In this document: one piece after another, positions 8,476 through 17,726 of the stretch
How the letters are laid out: each line of letters opens with the position of its first letter
Position numbering within the stretch: position 1 is the stretch's first letter
Source: Hyphomicrobiales bacterium
GTDB taxonomy: Bacteria; Pseudomonadota; Alphaproteobacteria; Rhizobiales; Methyloligellaceae
DNA length: 44,997 nt
Assembly (NCBI GenBank): GCA_003228955.1
Contig: QIGN01000026.1
Span: 1 to 44,997 of the forward strand
Direction: 5' to 3'
Translations under genes and position numbers: made by a program
The notes under the pieces: model-generated
Told to the model about the DNA's origin: nothing
Databases searched by the model: none
The model's input: the letters and a program-made list of their open reading frames with translations, nothing else

Positions 8476-9354
8476 ATGAGCAGCAAAAAGACCTCCGGAA
8501 CGGGAAAGACAACCGGCCTTTCCGCCTTCGATCTGGAGAACCCCGAATTCCCGGCGGAGATCGGCGAGGTGGCCTTTGCGAGCGGCGGCTATCCTTATGA
8601 TGCGCGCGCGCCGCGCAAGGCCTATGAGAAGGACCTGCACCTGTTGCAGATCGAGCTGCTGAAACTCCAGCGCTGGGTGCGCGATGAGGCAAAACGCATC
8701 GTGATCGTGTTCGAGGGACGCGACGCGGCCGGCAAAGGCGGAACCATCAAACGCTTCATGGCCCACCTCAACCCGCGCCACGCGCGCGCCGTGGCGCTTT
8801 CCAAACCCACTGAAACGGAACGCGGGCAATGGTATTTCCAGCGCTATGTCTCCCATCTTCCGACCGCCGGCGACGTGGTTCTGTACGACCGGTCCTGGTA
8901 CAACCGCGCAGGTGTGGAACCAGTGATGGGATTTTGCACCCCCGAACAGACGCGGCGGTTTCTGGCGGAGGCGCCGGAGTTTGAATCCGCGCTGGTCCGC
9001 GACGGGATCCGCCTGTTCAAATTCTGGCTTACCGTGGGGCAGGAAATGCAACTCAAACGGTTTCATGCCCGCCGGCATGATCCGTTGAAGTCATGGAAAC
9101 TGTCGAAGATCGATCTGGCGTCTTTGTCCAAGTGGGATGACTACACCGCCGCGCGCAACGCCATGTTCGAACGGACCCATACCGATATCGCGCCCTGGAC
9201 CGTCATCCGCTCCAATGACAAACGCCGCGCCAGGGTGAATGTGATCCGCCACATCCTGTCCTCCATTGACTATGCGGAAAAAGACGTGAAACTGGTTTCC
9301 GAGCCGGACTCGAAGATTGTGGGGTCGGACGATCAGTTTTTTTCCGACGCGTAA
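8476..9354 (+). CDS. ppk2: Polyphosphate kinase 2
   Basis: A 292-residue cytoplasmic PPK2 that transfers phosphate between polyphosphate and nucleotides. The Walker A loop is [10 protein letters not shown] (residues 81-90), the Walker B region is [11 protein letters not shown] (134-144), and the lid contains [15 protein letters not shown]. The single PPK2 domain and length fit the class I form, which mainly makes GTP or ATP from polyphosphate, but subclass cannot be fixed by eye. The start has GGGAGAAG upstream. It leads a plus-strand run, with only 20 bp to the amidohydrolase gene that follows, and diverges from a phosphate permease. Confidence 0.95.
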   Translation: MSSKKTSGTGKTTGLSAFDLENPEFPAEIGEVAFASGGYPYDARAPRKAYEKDLHLLQIELLKLQRWVRDEAKRIVIVFEGRDAAGKGGTIKRFMAHLNPRHARAVALSKPTETERGQWYFQRYVSHLPTAGDVVLYDRSWYNRAGVEPVMGFCTPEQTRRFLAEAPEFESALVRDGIRLFKFWLTVGQEMQLKRFHARRHDPLKSWKLSKIDLASLSKWDDYTAARNAMFERTHTDIAPWTVIRSNDKRRARVNVIRHILSSIDYAEKDVKLVSEPDSKIVGSDDQFFSDA

Positions 9355-9374
9355 ATTCACTCCGGCTTATCCCC

Positions 9375-10616
9375 ATGTCAAAACCCGCATATCCTTTAGT
9401 CAACTCGAAACGCCTGTGGCAGCGCCATCTCGACATGGCGAGGATCGGGGCCACGCCCGGCGGCGGCGTTCACCGCCTGGCGCTGACACCCGAAGATATC
9501 GAGGCGCATCTCCTGCTGGTGAAGTGGGCCGGGGTCCATGGCTTTTCCACCGATCTCGACGCCATCGGAAACATGTTCATCCGCCGGGCGGGGTCGGACT
9601 CTTCCCTCGCGCCGGTCGCCAGCGGTTCGCACACCGATACGCAGCCCCTTGGGGGCCGGTTCGATGGGATCACCGGGGTCCTGGCCGCCTTCGAGGCGCT
9701 GGAAACAATCCATGAGGCGGGTATTGAAACCCGCCATCCGCTGGAGACGATCATCTGGAACAATGAAGAGGGATCACGCTTTATCCCCGCCTGCATGGGG
9801 TCGGCCGTTTATACGGGCGTCGAGAAGCTGAGCGACATGCTGGCGCGCGAGGACAAGAGCGGCGTGACCATGGGCGCCTGCGTCGACGCGCTGAGACAGG
9901 CCCTGCCCCAGGCCGGATCGCGGGAGCTGGGAGCCCCGATTGCGAATTTCATCGAAACACATATCGAGCAGGGCATCGAACTTGAGACCAATGGCAACAC
10001 CATAGGCGCGGTAACCGGGATGCAGGGCTATCGGCGCTTCCAGGTTCATGTCATCGGCGAGGACGCCCATTCGGGCACGACGCCGCGCGCGCGCCGCAAG
10101 GACGCCTTTGCCGCCGCGAGCGACATGACCCACGCGCTGCGCGAGCGGCTTTGGGACGAGGACGACGAGATACGCTATACGATCGGGCGCTTTGAGGTCC
10201 TGCCCGGCGGGATTTCCGTGGTCCCGGGCCGGGTGAATTTCTGTATCGACCTGCGCCATCATGATGAGGGCATCCTGAACGATCTCGGCGACGCGGTGCC
10301 GCGTGTCTGCAAGGCACATGCGGGGCCCTGCGAGATTGAAATCACCGAGTTTCTCAGGTTGCCGCCGATGTCTTTTCCCGAAGCCATGATTGCCGGCGTT
10401 GAAAAAGCGGCCCGCCGCAACGGGTTTCCCCACCAGCGCATTTACTCCTATGCCGGTCACGATGCCCGCCATGTCGCGCGGCTTTGCCCGGCGGGCATGA
10501 TTTTCATCCCCTGCTGGAAGGGCATCAGCCACAATGAATCCGAACGCGCCGAGCCCGGCGATATCGCGGCCGCCGCGCAGCTGATTACGGAGTTGCTCAT
10601 CGACCAGGCCGTTTGA
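9375..10616 (+). CDS. M20-family N-carbamoyl-amino-acid hydrolase / allantoate amidohydrolase type
   Basis: A 413-residue zinc-dependent amidase of the hydantoinase/carbamoylase branch of M20. The binuclear metal ligands are all visible: His86 and Asp97 in GSHTDTQPLGGRFDG, Glu131/Glu132 in NNEEGSRF, His196 in ETHIEQG and His386 in GISHNESE. The dimerisation-domain motif AHSGTTP is also present. Family members hydrolyse N-carbamoyl-L-amino acids, N-carbamoyl-beta-alanine (ureidopropionase) or allantoate; these cannot be told apart here. An aminotransferase follows 57 bp downstream, so a route of decarbamoylation followed by transamination is possible. No hydantoinase or dihydropyrimidinase is in the window. 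Confidence 0.9.
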   Translation: MSKPAYPLVNSKRLWQRHLDMARIGATPGGGVHRLALTPEDIEAHLLLVKWAGVHGFSTDLDAIGNMFIRRAGSDSSLAPVASGSHTDTQPLGGRFDGITGVLAAFEALETIHEAGIETRHPLETIIWNNEEGSRFIPACMGSAVYTGVEKLSDMLAREDKSGVTMGACVDALRQALPQAGSRELGAPIANFIETHIEQGIELETNGNTIGAVTGMQGYRRFQVHVIGEDAHSGTTPRARRKDAFAAASDMTHALRERLWDEDDEIRYTIGRFEVLPGGISVVPGRVNFCIDLRHHDEGILNDLGDAVPRVCKAHAGPCEIEITEFLRLPPMSFPEAMIAGVEKAARRNGFPHQRIYSYAGHDARHVARLCPAGMIFIPCWKGISHNESERAEPGDIAAAAQLITELLIDQAV

Positions 10617-10673
10617 AGGCGGTAACGATTACGGGACAGCCTCCCGCGCAAGGCTCTTCAGGAGACCGCAGCC

Positions 10674-12014
10674 ATGACCACGCATATTCTGCACCGCCAG
10701 ACCAAAACGCCATTGCCGGTCATCGCCGGCGGTGAAGGGGTGTTTTTGATCGATGACCAGGGAAAGCGCTATCTCGACGGCTCCGGCGGCGCCGCCGTGT
10801 CGTGCCTCGGCCATGGCCACCCGAAAATAATCCGGGCGATAAAGGACCAGCTCGACAAGGTTGCCTTTGCCCATACCCGTTTCTTTACCAACCAGCCCGC
10901 TGAAGACCTGGCGGAAAAATTATGCATGACCGCTCCTGGAGATTTCGGGCGGGTTATCTTCGCCGCCGGCGGATCGGAGGCGGTCGAGGCCGCGCTCAAG
11001 GTGGCCCGGCAGGTGCATATGGAACGCGGCGATGACAAACGCGCCCACTTCATTTCGCGCCGCCAGTCTTATCACGGCGCCACCCTGGCCACGACGAGCA
11101 TCGGCTATCACGCACAACGGCGCAAAACCTATGCGCCCATGCTGCTCAGCGAATGCGTGAGCCATATTTCGCCCGCCTACGCCTATCGCCTCCAGCGCGC
11201 CGGCGAGAGCGGCGAGGAGTATGGCAGGCGGGCGGCGCGGGAACTGGAAGATGAAATCCTGAAAATCGGGCGCGAGAAGGTCGCGGCTTTTATCGCCGAA
11301 ACCGTCTCGGGATCCACCATTGGCGCGGTGCCTCCGCCGCCCGGTTATTTCCGCGAAATCCGCCGCATCTGCGACACCCATGGCGTGCTGCTCATTCTCG
11401 ATGAGGTGATGTGCGGCATGGGTCGCTCGGGCACGTTGTTCGCCTGCGAGCAGGACGGCGTCGAACCGGACATCATTGCGATCGCCAAGGGGCTGGGCGC
11501 GGGCTACCAGCCCATCGGCGCCACGCTGGTGGCCACCAAACTCGCCGATGCCATCGTTGAGGGCAGCGGCCTGCTTCAGCATGGTCACACCTATATGGCC
11601 CACGCCGCGGCCTGCGCCGGATCGCTCGCCGTACAGGAGGTGATCGAAGAGGACAATCTGCTGGCGCAGGTCGAAAAACGCGGCGCGCAGGCGATGGAGT
11701 TGCTGAACGCGAAGTTCGGCCAGCACCCCCATGTGGGCGACATTCGCGGGCGCGGGCTGTTCATCGGCGTGGAATTCGTGGCGGACCGCGAAACCAAGGA
11801 ACCCTTTGCGCCTGAACTCGATGTCGCCGGACGCCTGAAAACCGCTGCCTTCGAGAACGGACTGATCTGCTACCCTTCGGGCGGCACCGCCGATGGCATC
11901 AAGGGCGATCACATGCTGCTGGCGCCGCCCTTTATCATTTCGGAGAGCGAACTGGAACAGCTGATCGATATTTTCGGCGAGAGCCTGGCCCAGGTGATGG
12001 ACGCGGTGAATTAA
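10674..12014 (+). CDS. Class III PLP-dependent aminotransferase
   Basis: A 446-residue cytoplasmic omega-type aminotransferase. Class III hallmarks are AAGGSEAVEAALK (phosphate-cup region), SYHGAT, LILDEVMCGMGR (PLP-nitrogen Asp) and the Schiff-base lysine in AIAKGLGAGYQPIGA. Family relatives act on beta-alanine, 4-aminobutyrate, taurine or aromatic amines with pyruvate or 2-oxoglutarate. Its place right after a carbamoylase-type amidohydrolase suggests, but does not prove, that it uses the amino acid that enzyme releases. The start follows a leader with AGGAG (10659-10663), ten bases before the ATG. The gene ends at the edge of a large palindrome. Confidence 0.92.
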   Translation: MTTHILHRQTKTPLPVIAGGEGVFLIDDQGKRYLDGSGGAAVSCLGHGHPKIIRAIKDQLDKVAFAHTRFFTNQPAEDLAEKLCMTAPGDFGRVIFAAGGSEAVEAALKVARQVHMERGDDKRAHFISRRQSYHGATLATTSIGYHAQRRKTYAPMLLSECVSHISPAYAYRLQRAGESGEEYGRRAARELEDEILKIGREKVAAFIAETVSGSTIGAVPPPPGYFREIRRICDTHGVLLILDEVMCGMGRSGTLFACEQDGVEPDIIAIAKGLGAGYQPIGATLVATKLADAIVEGSGLLQHGHTYMAHAAACAGSLAVQEVIEEDNLLAQVEKRGAQAMELLNAKFGQHPHVGDIRGRGLFIGVEFVADRETKEPFAPELDVAGRLKTAAFENGLICYPSGGTADGIKGDHMLLAPPFIISESELEQLIDIFGESLAQVMDAVN

Positions 12015-12029
12015 AAACCCCCGAGGGGA

Positions 12030-12246
12030 TTTTCTCGCTCACGGCTAATCCCGCCTCCGGCGGGGCCTGCGCGGGCGCGCCCTGACCGGGGCGGAGCGCG
12101 TTCGCGCTTGCCTCGCGGCCCTCGGTTTACAGTTCCTGCCGTATAGCACATTAACCGAGCGCAGCGAGGCAAGGCCGAACGGCCGCCGCGCCTTATGGCG
12201 CGCCCTCGCGGAGGCCCGCGAAGCGGATTAGCCGTGAGCGAGAAAA
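12030..12246. repeat. 217-bp imperfect palindrome (MITE-like or REPIN-like)
   Basis: The outer arms 12030-12051 and 12225-12246 are a perfect 22-bp inverted repeat. The inner sequence is also largely self-complementary: 12107-12116 pairs with 12164-12173, 12121-12127 pairs with 12153-12159, and both sides have GGCGCGCC. The element fills nearly the whole 239-bp space between the convergent aminotransferase and TRAP permease genes. There is no open reading frame inside and no T-run placed as in a simple terminator. A non-autonomous mobile palindrome is the likeliest reading; flanking target-site duplications were not evident. Confidence 0.75.
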
Positions 12247-12253
12247 GCGCTCC

Positions 12254-14887
12254 CTAGATCAGTCCAGTCACGCGCCTGCGCCGGATTTGCAGGAACACGA
12301 TCAGCCCCAGCAGCAGCAGAGCCGGAATATAGAACAGCTCTTTGGGCGGGCGGTCGGCGGGCACTTCAAGCCGGGTGACCTCCCAATCGAAATCGACGCC
12401 CTTCTTCTGCGCGAACTTGCCGAACTCCACATTGTCGATAAAGGTCTTGCTCCCCTCATTGCGGAATTCAATGCCGGCATTCTTCAGGAGCCGGGTGGCG
12501 CCGTCTCCCTCCTTGGGACCGAGCGGCAGCGCCACGAAGGTTATTACTCGCTTGCCGGTGGACTGGTCCTCACCGTCGACCTGGATGCGAATGACTCCAT
12601 CCGCTTCCCCCTGGCCAGCGAGCTCCAGCACCTTGGTCGTATCAACCGAAACGAACGGATTCCTCCATTCATCAAGGAAGTAGCCTGGCCGGAACAAGGC
12701 GAAGGCCACCAGGCACAATGCCAGACTTTCCCAGATTCTGCTCTTTGTCAGGAACCAGTTTTGCGTCGCCGCGGCGAACAATAGCATTGCTATGGTTGCT
12801 ATTATGAACACGAATACGCCCTTCGCCAGCCCCACATTGATCAGCAGCAGATCCGTGTTGAAGATGAACAGGAAGGGCAGGATCGCGGTGCGCAGATCAT
12901 AGGTGAAGCCGATGATGCCGGTCTTGATCGGATCGCCCTTCGATATGGCGGCGGCGGCAAAGGCCGCCAGTCCAACGGGCGGCGTATCATCCGCCAGTAT
13001 CCCGAAATAGAAGACGAACATATGCACCGCGATGAGCGGCACGATCAGGCCCGACTTGGCGCCAACCGCGACAATCACCGGCGCCATCAGCGATGTGATG
13101 ACGATATAGGTCGCGGTTGTCGGCAGCCCCATGCCGAGCACGAGGCTGAACAGCGCCACAAAAATCAGCATCAGGATCAAAGAGCCCGCTGAGATCAATT
13201 CGATGAACTCGCCGATAACCTGATGTGCGCCGGTCAGCGATACGGTGCCGACAATAATGCCGGCCGTGCCCGTGGCGATGCCGATGCCGATCATGTTGCG
13301 TGAGCCGGAAATCAGACCTTCAATAAGGTCGGCCCAGCCGCGCCGCATACCGGCCACCAACTTGTTGCCTTCACCGCGGAACATCGCCTTGAGACTATGC
13401 TGGGTGAGCAGAACGAAGATCATGGCGATGGTCGCCCAGAAGGCCGACAGGCCGGGCGAGAAACGCTCGATCATCAGGCACCAGATCAGTACCACGACGG
13501 GCAGCGCGAAATAGTAACCGGTCTTGGCCACCGGGCCGGGGTCCGGCAATTCCATCAGCGGCGCATCGGGATCATCTATTTCAAGATCAGGATATTTGGC
13601 CGCCCAGGATATCAGGACCAGATATGCGATCACGAAAACCACCGCCATGCCGTACATCGTGTAGTCGCCGAAGACACCCTTCAGCCATCCCAGCCCGTAA
13701 TAGGTGACGAGCGCGAGGCCGGAGACAATGGCGATGCTAAAGGCATAGCCCATCAATTTCTGGGCGAGCGTCTTGGCCACACGCTTGCGCTCCAGGCCCT
13801 CCAGGCCCATTTTGCACGCCTCAAGATGAACGATGTACACCAGAGCAATGTAGGAAATAATCGCCGGCAGGAAGGCGTTCTTCACCACCTCCAGATAGGA
13901 AATGCCGACATATTCCACCATCAGGAAGGCGGCCGCCCCCATCACCGGCGGCGTGAGCTGGCCATTGGTCGAGGACGCGACCTCGACGGCGCCGGCCTTC
14001 TCGGCCGAGAAGCCGACTCGTTTCATAAGCGGAATTGTGAATGTTCCCGTCGTCACCGTATTGGCGATCGAGGAACCGGAAATCAGGCCCGTCGCGGCTG
14101 ACGCGACAACAGCGGCCTTGGCCGGCCCGCCGCGCAGATGGCCCATCAGGCCGAACGCAACCTTGATGAAATAACTTCCCGCGCCCGCCTTCTCAAGCAG
14201 CGCGCCGAACAGTACGAACAGAAACACCATCGAGGCTGAGACACCTAAGGCCACACCGAAGACGCCCTCGGTCTGCATCCAGAAATGCCACATGGCCTTG
14301 CCGAACGACGCCCCCTTCCACTGCATCGCATCGGGGATGAATTCCCTGTCGCCGAAGAAGACGTAAACGAGGAACACGGACGCAACGATCACGAGCGGCA
14401 GCCCGAGTGAGCGGTAGGTCGCGATCAGAAGGAGAATGAGTCCGGACGCCGAGATGACGAGGTCGGCGGTTGTGGGCAACCCCGAACGTTCCGCGATCCC
14501 TGTCTGGAAAAACACCAGATAGAGGGCCACGGCAACGCTCCCGATCGCAATTATCCAGTCGTACCAGGGGATATAGTCCCGCGGAGAGCTCTTGAACATG
14601 GGAAAGGCCGTGGCGGCGAGAAACATCGCCAGCGCCAGATGAACCGCGCGCGACGCATCGGAATTCAGAATCCAGAATCCCATACCGGTAATCTCCGCCA
14701 TGAAAAACGGCGCATTGGATGCGATGTAAATCTGGAAAATCGCCCAGAACAGGGCTACGCCGGTAATAAGCTGGCCTTGCCAGTTTGTCGGGTTTCTTGC
14801 ACCGGTATCGAGATCGGCCACCATCGCGGCGGCATCGGTATCGTCACTTTCTTGAGTCGCCGCTTTTGACGCCTTGGCCTTGGCCAT
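12254..14887 (-). CDS. TRAP transporter fused permease, TAXI type, with DUF3394 tail
   Basis: An 877-residue inner-membrane protein in which the small (DctQ-like) and large (DctM-like) TRAP permease parts are fused. The N-terminal 200 residues hold about five membrane segments. The large domain follows, with typical GLISGSSIANTVTTGTFTIP, NGQLTPPVMGAAAF, LGMGLPTTATYIV and ADDTPPVGLAAFAAA motifs. The last 180 residues (soluble stretch then a final membrane helix and RRRR) match the DUF3394 extension. A GGGGAGGG ribosome site supports the ATG at 14887. It lies downstream of its binding protein and is separated from it by a hairpin. The substrate is unknown; TAXI systems are often assigned to glutamate or other organic acids. 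Confidence 0.92.
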   Translation of the reverse strand: MAKAKASKAATQESDDTDAAAMVADLDTGARNPTNWQGQLITGVALFWAIFQIYIASNAPFFMAEITGMGFWILNSDASRAVHLALAMFLAATAFPMFKSSPRDYIPWYDWIIAIGSVAVALYLVFFQTGIAERSGLPTTADLVISASGLILLLIATYRSLGLPLVIVASVFLVYVFFGDREFIPDAMQWKGASFGKAMWHFWMQTEGVFGVALGVSASMVFLFVLFGALLEKAGAGSYFIKVAFGLMGHLRGGPAKAAVVASAATGLISGSSIANTVTTGTFTIPLMKRVGFSAEKAGAVEVASSTNGQLTPPVMGAAAFLMVEYVGISYLEVVKNAFLPAIISYIALVYIVHLEACKMGLEGLERKRVAKTLAQKLMGYAFSIAIVSGLALVTYYGLGWLKGVFGDYTMYGMAVVFVIAYLVLISWAAKYPDLEIDDPDAPLMELPDPGPVAKTGYYFALPVVVLIWCLMIERFSPGLSAFWATIAMIFVLLTQHSLKAMFRGEGNKLVAGMRRGWADLIEGLISGSRNMIGIGIATGTAGIIVGTVSLTGAHQVIGEFIELISAGSLILMLIFVALFSLVLGMGLPTTATYIVITSLMAPVIVAVGAKSGLIVPLIAVHMFVFYFGILADDTPPVGLAAFAAAAISKGDPIKTGIIGFTYDLRTAILPFLFIFNTDLLLINVGLAKGVFVFIIATIAMLLFAAATQNWFLTKSRIWESLALCLVAFALFRPGYFLDEWRNPFVSVDTTKVLELAGQGEADGVIRIQVDGEDQSTGKRVITFVALPLGPKEGDGATRLLKNAGIEFRNEGSKTFIDNVEFGKFAQKKGVDFDWEVTRLEVPADRPPKELFYIPALLLLGLIVFLQIRRRRVTGLI

Positions 14888-14961
14888 GTTGCCCTCCCCT
14901 AAACCGATTATCGCTTCTGAAGCCAGATATTGGCTGCATGTTCCCCGGAAGCCAATTGAAA

Positions 14962-14985
14962 ATGGAGGGGCAGAAGCCCCTCCAT
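14962..14985 (-). terminator. Stem-loop between TAXI binding protein and permease
   Basis: A perfect 10-bp stem (14962-14971 with 14976-14985) and a 4-nt loop. Read on the minus strand it follows the binding-protein gene and ends in TTTTC, so it resembles a leaky intrinsic terminator. This would favour more binding protein than permease. Confidence 0.65.
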
Positions 14986-15003
14986 CTCAAACATTCAAGT
15001 CGA

Positions 15004-15993
15004 CTACATCAGGCCGAGTTCCTTATAGGCCCGGATGGCGCCCTTATGCAGGGGCGCCGACAGGCTGTCCGTGATCATTTTCTTGGGATCAAGTTTGCGG
15101 AACGCAGGATGCAGTTTACGGAAGGCATCCATGTTACCCAGGACGGCCTTGGCAAGCTCGTAGACAACGTCTTCGGGAACATCAGCCGATGTCACGAAAG
15201 TCGCGCCCACGCCATAGGTCTTGATGTCGTTGGGATTGCCGGGATACATACCGCCAGGAATGGTCGCATAGCGATAGAACGAATTTTCCTTGACGAGCTT
15301 GTCGATCTCCGGACCGGTCGCCGGCACGATCAGCGCATCGCAAGCGGCAACGGTTTCCGCCGTTGAGCCGGAGGGATGACCAACCAGCCAGAAGTAACCA
15401 TCGATCTTGTTGTCGCACAGCGCGCCGGCCATTTCGGCGGACTTCATGGAGGAAGCCAGCTTCAAATCGGACCGCTTCCAGCCCATCGCTTTTTCAAACA
15501 CTTCATAAGTGCCGCGCGTTCCCGATCCGGGATTGCCGATATTGAAGCGCTTGCCCCTGATCTCGGTGAGGTTCTTGATACCGGAATCGCGGCGCACCAG
15601 AACTGTCACCGGCTCGGGATGAACCGAGAAGACCGCGCGGAGCTTCTTGAACGGCCCTTTATCCTTGAATTTATTGGTTCCGTTATAGGCATGATACTGC
15701 CAGTCGGACTGGGCAACGCCAAACTCAAGTTCACCGGCGCGGATTGTATTGATGTTGTAGATCGAACCACCGGTTGATTCCACGGAACAGCGAATGCCGT
15801 GTTTCTTGCGGTTCTTGTTGACCAGACGGCAGATCGCGCCGCCCGTCGGATAATACACGCCAGTGACACCACCGGTGCCGATGCTGACAAATTTCGTTTT
15901 CATCTGGGCATTAACGTCTGCTGCCATGAATGTGGCGCCAATCGCCGCTACTCCGGCGAGAGCCACAATTCTACCTTTTACGGTAAATGACAT
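15004..15993 (-). CDS. TAXI-family TRAP solute-binding protein
   Basis: A 329-residue periplasmic binding protein. A cleavable signal peptide is seen at residues 1-29 (hydrophobic core then DVNAQ). The mature start KTKFVSIGTGGVTGVYYPTG is the typical TAXI opening. It is followed by VAQSDWQYHAYNGT and the RGKRFNIGNPGSGTRGTYEV segment. The protein captures the substrate and delivers it to the fused permease encoded next on the same strand. The GGGAGGA ribosome site before the ATG supports the start. The ligand cannot be told from the sequence. Confidence 0.93.
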   Translation of the reverse strand: MSFTVKGRIVALAGVAAIGATFMAADVNAQMKTKFVSIGTGGVTGVYYPTGGAICRLVNKNRKKHGIRCSVESTGGSIYNINTIRAGELEFGVAQSDWQYHAYNGTNKFKDKGPFKKLRAVFSVHPEPVTVLVRRDSGIKNLTEIRGKRFNIGNPGSGTRGTYEVFEKAMGWKRSDLKLASSMKSAEMAGALCDNKIDGYFWLVGHPSGSTAETVAACDALIVPATGPEIDKLVKENSFYRYATIPGGMYPGNPNDIKTYGVGATFVTSADVPEDVVYELAKAVLGNMDAFRKLHPAFRKLDPKKMITDSLSAPLHKGAIRAYKELGLM

Positions 15994-16163
15994 GGGTATC
16001 CTCCCTTACTTTTCTAACGCACCCGCCGTGCCATTACTGGAGCATGAGAATGAACCCGCGATCACACGGCGGTGAAGCTCATTATTAACGGAATTGCACA
16101 GGTGATGTAAACGAGAGTCTTAGGTCAGTCGATTAAAGGTAAACCCGGCCAGAAGGCAGAAAA

Positions 16164-16532
16164 TCACTTTGTCCGGCTCAAACCCTTCGATTCAAGCTCT
16201 TCAAGATATTCCCGCCAGCGTTCCGCGTGGTCTTCGCCAAGTTCATGGAGATACTCCCAGGAGTAGAGCCCGGTGTCGTGCCCATCGTCGAAGACGATCC
16301 TGACCGCATAATTTCCCACCTGCTCAACCGCCTTCACCAGGACGCCGCTCTTGCCCGGCTGGGTTACGCGCTGATCGGGGCTGTGGCCCTGAACCTCGGC
16401 GCTGGGACTCATCACCCGCAGATATTCCGCCGTGTAATCGAATCGGCCCGCGCCATCGAAGGAGACGCTCAATTTATCCTTGCCGGTATTCAGCCGGATT
16501 TCGGTAGGCCAGACTGCGTTCTTTTCCATCAT
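16164..16532 (-). CDS. DUF971 family protein
   Basis: A 122-residue protein matching DUF971, the domain also found at the N-terminus of gamma-butyrobetaine hydroxylase. The family pattern is clear: an N-terminal WPTEIRLN, then LRVMSPSAEVQGH, then VRIVFDDGHDTGLYSWEYL near residues 78-96. Stand-alone DUF971 proteins are often encoded next to mrp-type Fe-S carrier genes; here an mrp gene is in the window but 26 kb away. The biochemical role is not established. The protein may begin at the second Met, which directly follows the first. Confidence 0.85.
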   Translation of the reverse strand: MMEKNAVWPTEIRLNTGKDKLSVSFDGAGRFDYTAEYLRVMSPSAEVQGHSPDQRVTQPGKSGVLVKAVEQVGNYAVRIVFDDGHDTGLYSWEYLHELGEDHAERWREYLEELESKGLSRTK

Positions 16533-16808
16533 GTTCTTCCGCGGAGGTCCCGGGCTGTCAGGATCGCACGATCCTCCGGCGCATCCGTGCGCCGGGCGGA
16601 ACGTTAGAACCAGGCAGGACCAAATGCAATCACCCGCATCACGGGTTGGGCTCCAGTTTCACCAGTTCTACATATTTGTGTTTGGCCAGAAGGAGCGGAA
16701 TGCTGTTAAACAAAAGGTGGCATCGCACGCCCTGCCCTGTCAGGCAGGGTTTGGCCGGCACTGGCTTTCCGGTAAACTCCTTCGGGCGTTAAGGGGAAAT
16801 GACCCTGG
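16533..16808. other. Intergenic region with small hairpins
   Basis: A 276-bp gap between divergent genes. It holds a 7-bp-stem hairpin AGGATCG/CGATCCT (16559-16574), a CGGCGCA/TGCGCCG hairpin just after it, and CCCTGCC/GGCAGGG at about 16730-16749. No gene, tRNA or recognised riboswitch was found. Confidence 0.4.
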
Positions 16809-17717
16809 ATGGCAGGTATCGTGAGAAATTACTTTTTTGGTTTTATGCTGGCGTCGGCGCTTGCCTCGGCTGTCGCGTTTGCCATGCCGGGGGAACCCGA
16901 CATGCCGCCGGGCATGGATCCGGGCGGCGTCGCGGTGGCCATCATCGATTCAGGGGTCAACTACACTTTGAAGGTCGTCGCTTCGCGCCTGGCGCGCGAT
17001 GGCAAAGGAGAAATCCTCGGATACGATTTCCAGGATAACGACCGGCTCCCGTTCGATCTGGTGCCGGGTCAAAAACCGGAAAACGGACGCCGCCATGGCA
17101 CCAAGGTTGCCTGCATCTTCCTGCGCGAAGCCCCGGAAGCCCGACTGGTCCCCTATCGCTATCGCGCGCGTTCATTCGGCACCTTCGCACGTATTGTCGA
17201 AACCATCGCGGAAGGTCCCGCGCGCATTGTGATTATGGCGCTCGGCGGATACCGGAGGGAAGACTGGATCCAATTTGGTATGGCCGCGAAAGCCAACCCA
17301 AACCTTCTGTTCATAATTTCCGCTGGCAATGACGGCCGCAATATCGATCAGAACCCGGTTTATCCATCGAGCTACAGGCTGGAGAATGCGCTGGTCGTTA
17401 CCTCCACCGATGATTTCGGCCGCCTGCCCGCCGCCTCCAACTGGGGCACGAAAACAGTCGATATTTCAACGCCCGGCGAAGACATTGAGACTGTCGATCA
17501 CACGGGATCGAAGATATTCGTTTCGGGGTCGAGTTTCGCGGTGCCGCGTATCGCGGCGCTCGCGGCGCGTTTTCAGGCGGCCAATCCTGACTGGAAGACT
17601 CAGGACATCAAGAAGGCGATCCTCGCCCTCGCCGCCCCCTCGCCCGGCGATCGCACGCCGCGCACGGCATATGGCTGGATTGCCAACCCGGCCATTTCCG
17701 GCCCTCGGGGGGAATGA
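16809..17717 (+). CDS. Small S8 (subtilisin-like) serine protease, exported
   Basis: A 302-residue protein with an N-terminal signal peptide (residues 6-25) and a compact subtilisin catalytic domain. The triad is complete: Asp47 in AIIDSGVN, His96 in RRHGTKVA and Ser242 in VSGSSFAVP. The oxyanion Asn174 is in ISAGNDGRN. The domain is about 260 residues, shorter than many secreted subtilases, and no pro-domain is seen. The start is uncertain: the ATG at 16809 has a distant GGGGAAA, and a GTG five codons later would begin directly at the signal peptide. It converges with a trypsin-like protease gene 9 bp away. Confidence 0.86.
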   Translation: MAGIVRNYFFGFMLASALASAVAFAMPGEPDMPPGMDPGGVAVAIIDSGVNYTLKVVASRLARDGKGEILGYDFQDNDRLPFDLVPGQKPENGRRHGTKVACIFLREAPEARLVPYRYRARSFGTFARIVETIAEGPARIVIMALGGYRREDWIQFGMAAKANPNLLFIISAGNDGRNIDQNPVYPSSYRLENALVVTSTDDFGRLPAASNWGTKTVDISTPGEDIETVDHTGSKIFVSGSSFAVPRIAALAARFQAANPDWKTQDIKKAILALAAPSPGDRTPRTAYGWIANPAISGPRGE

Positions 17718-17726
17718 GTTCATGAC

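Noticed and set aside
10920-11912. 330-codon open frame on the minus strand
   Set aside because: Antisense to the class III aminotransferase, whose active-site motifs are complete.
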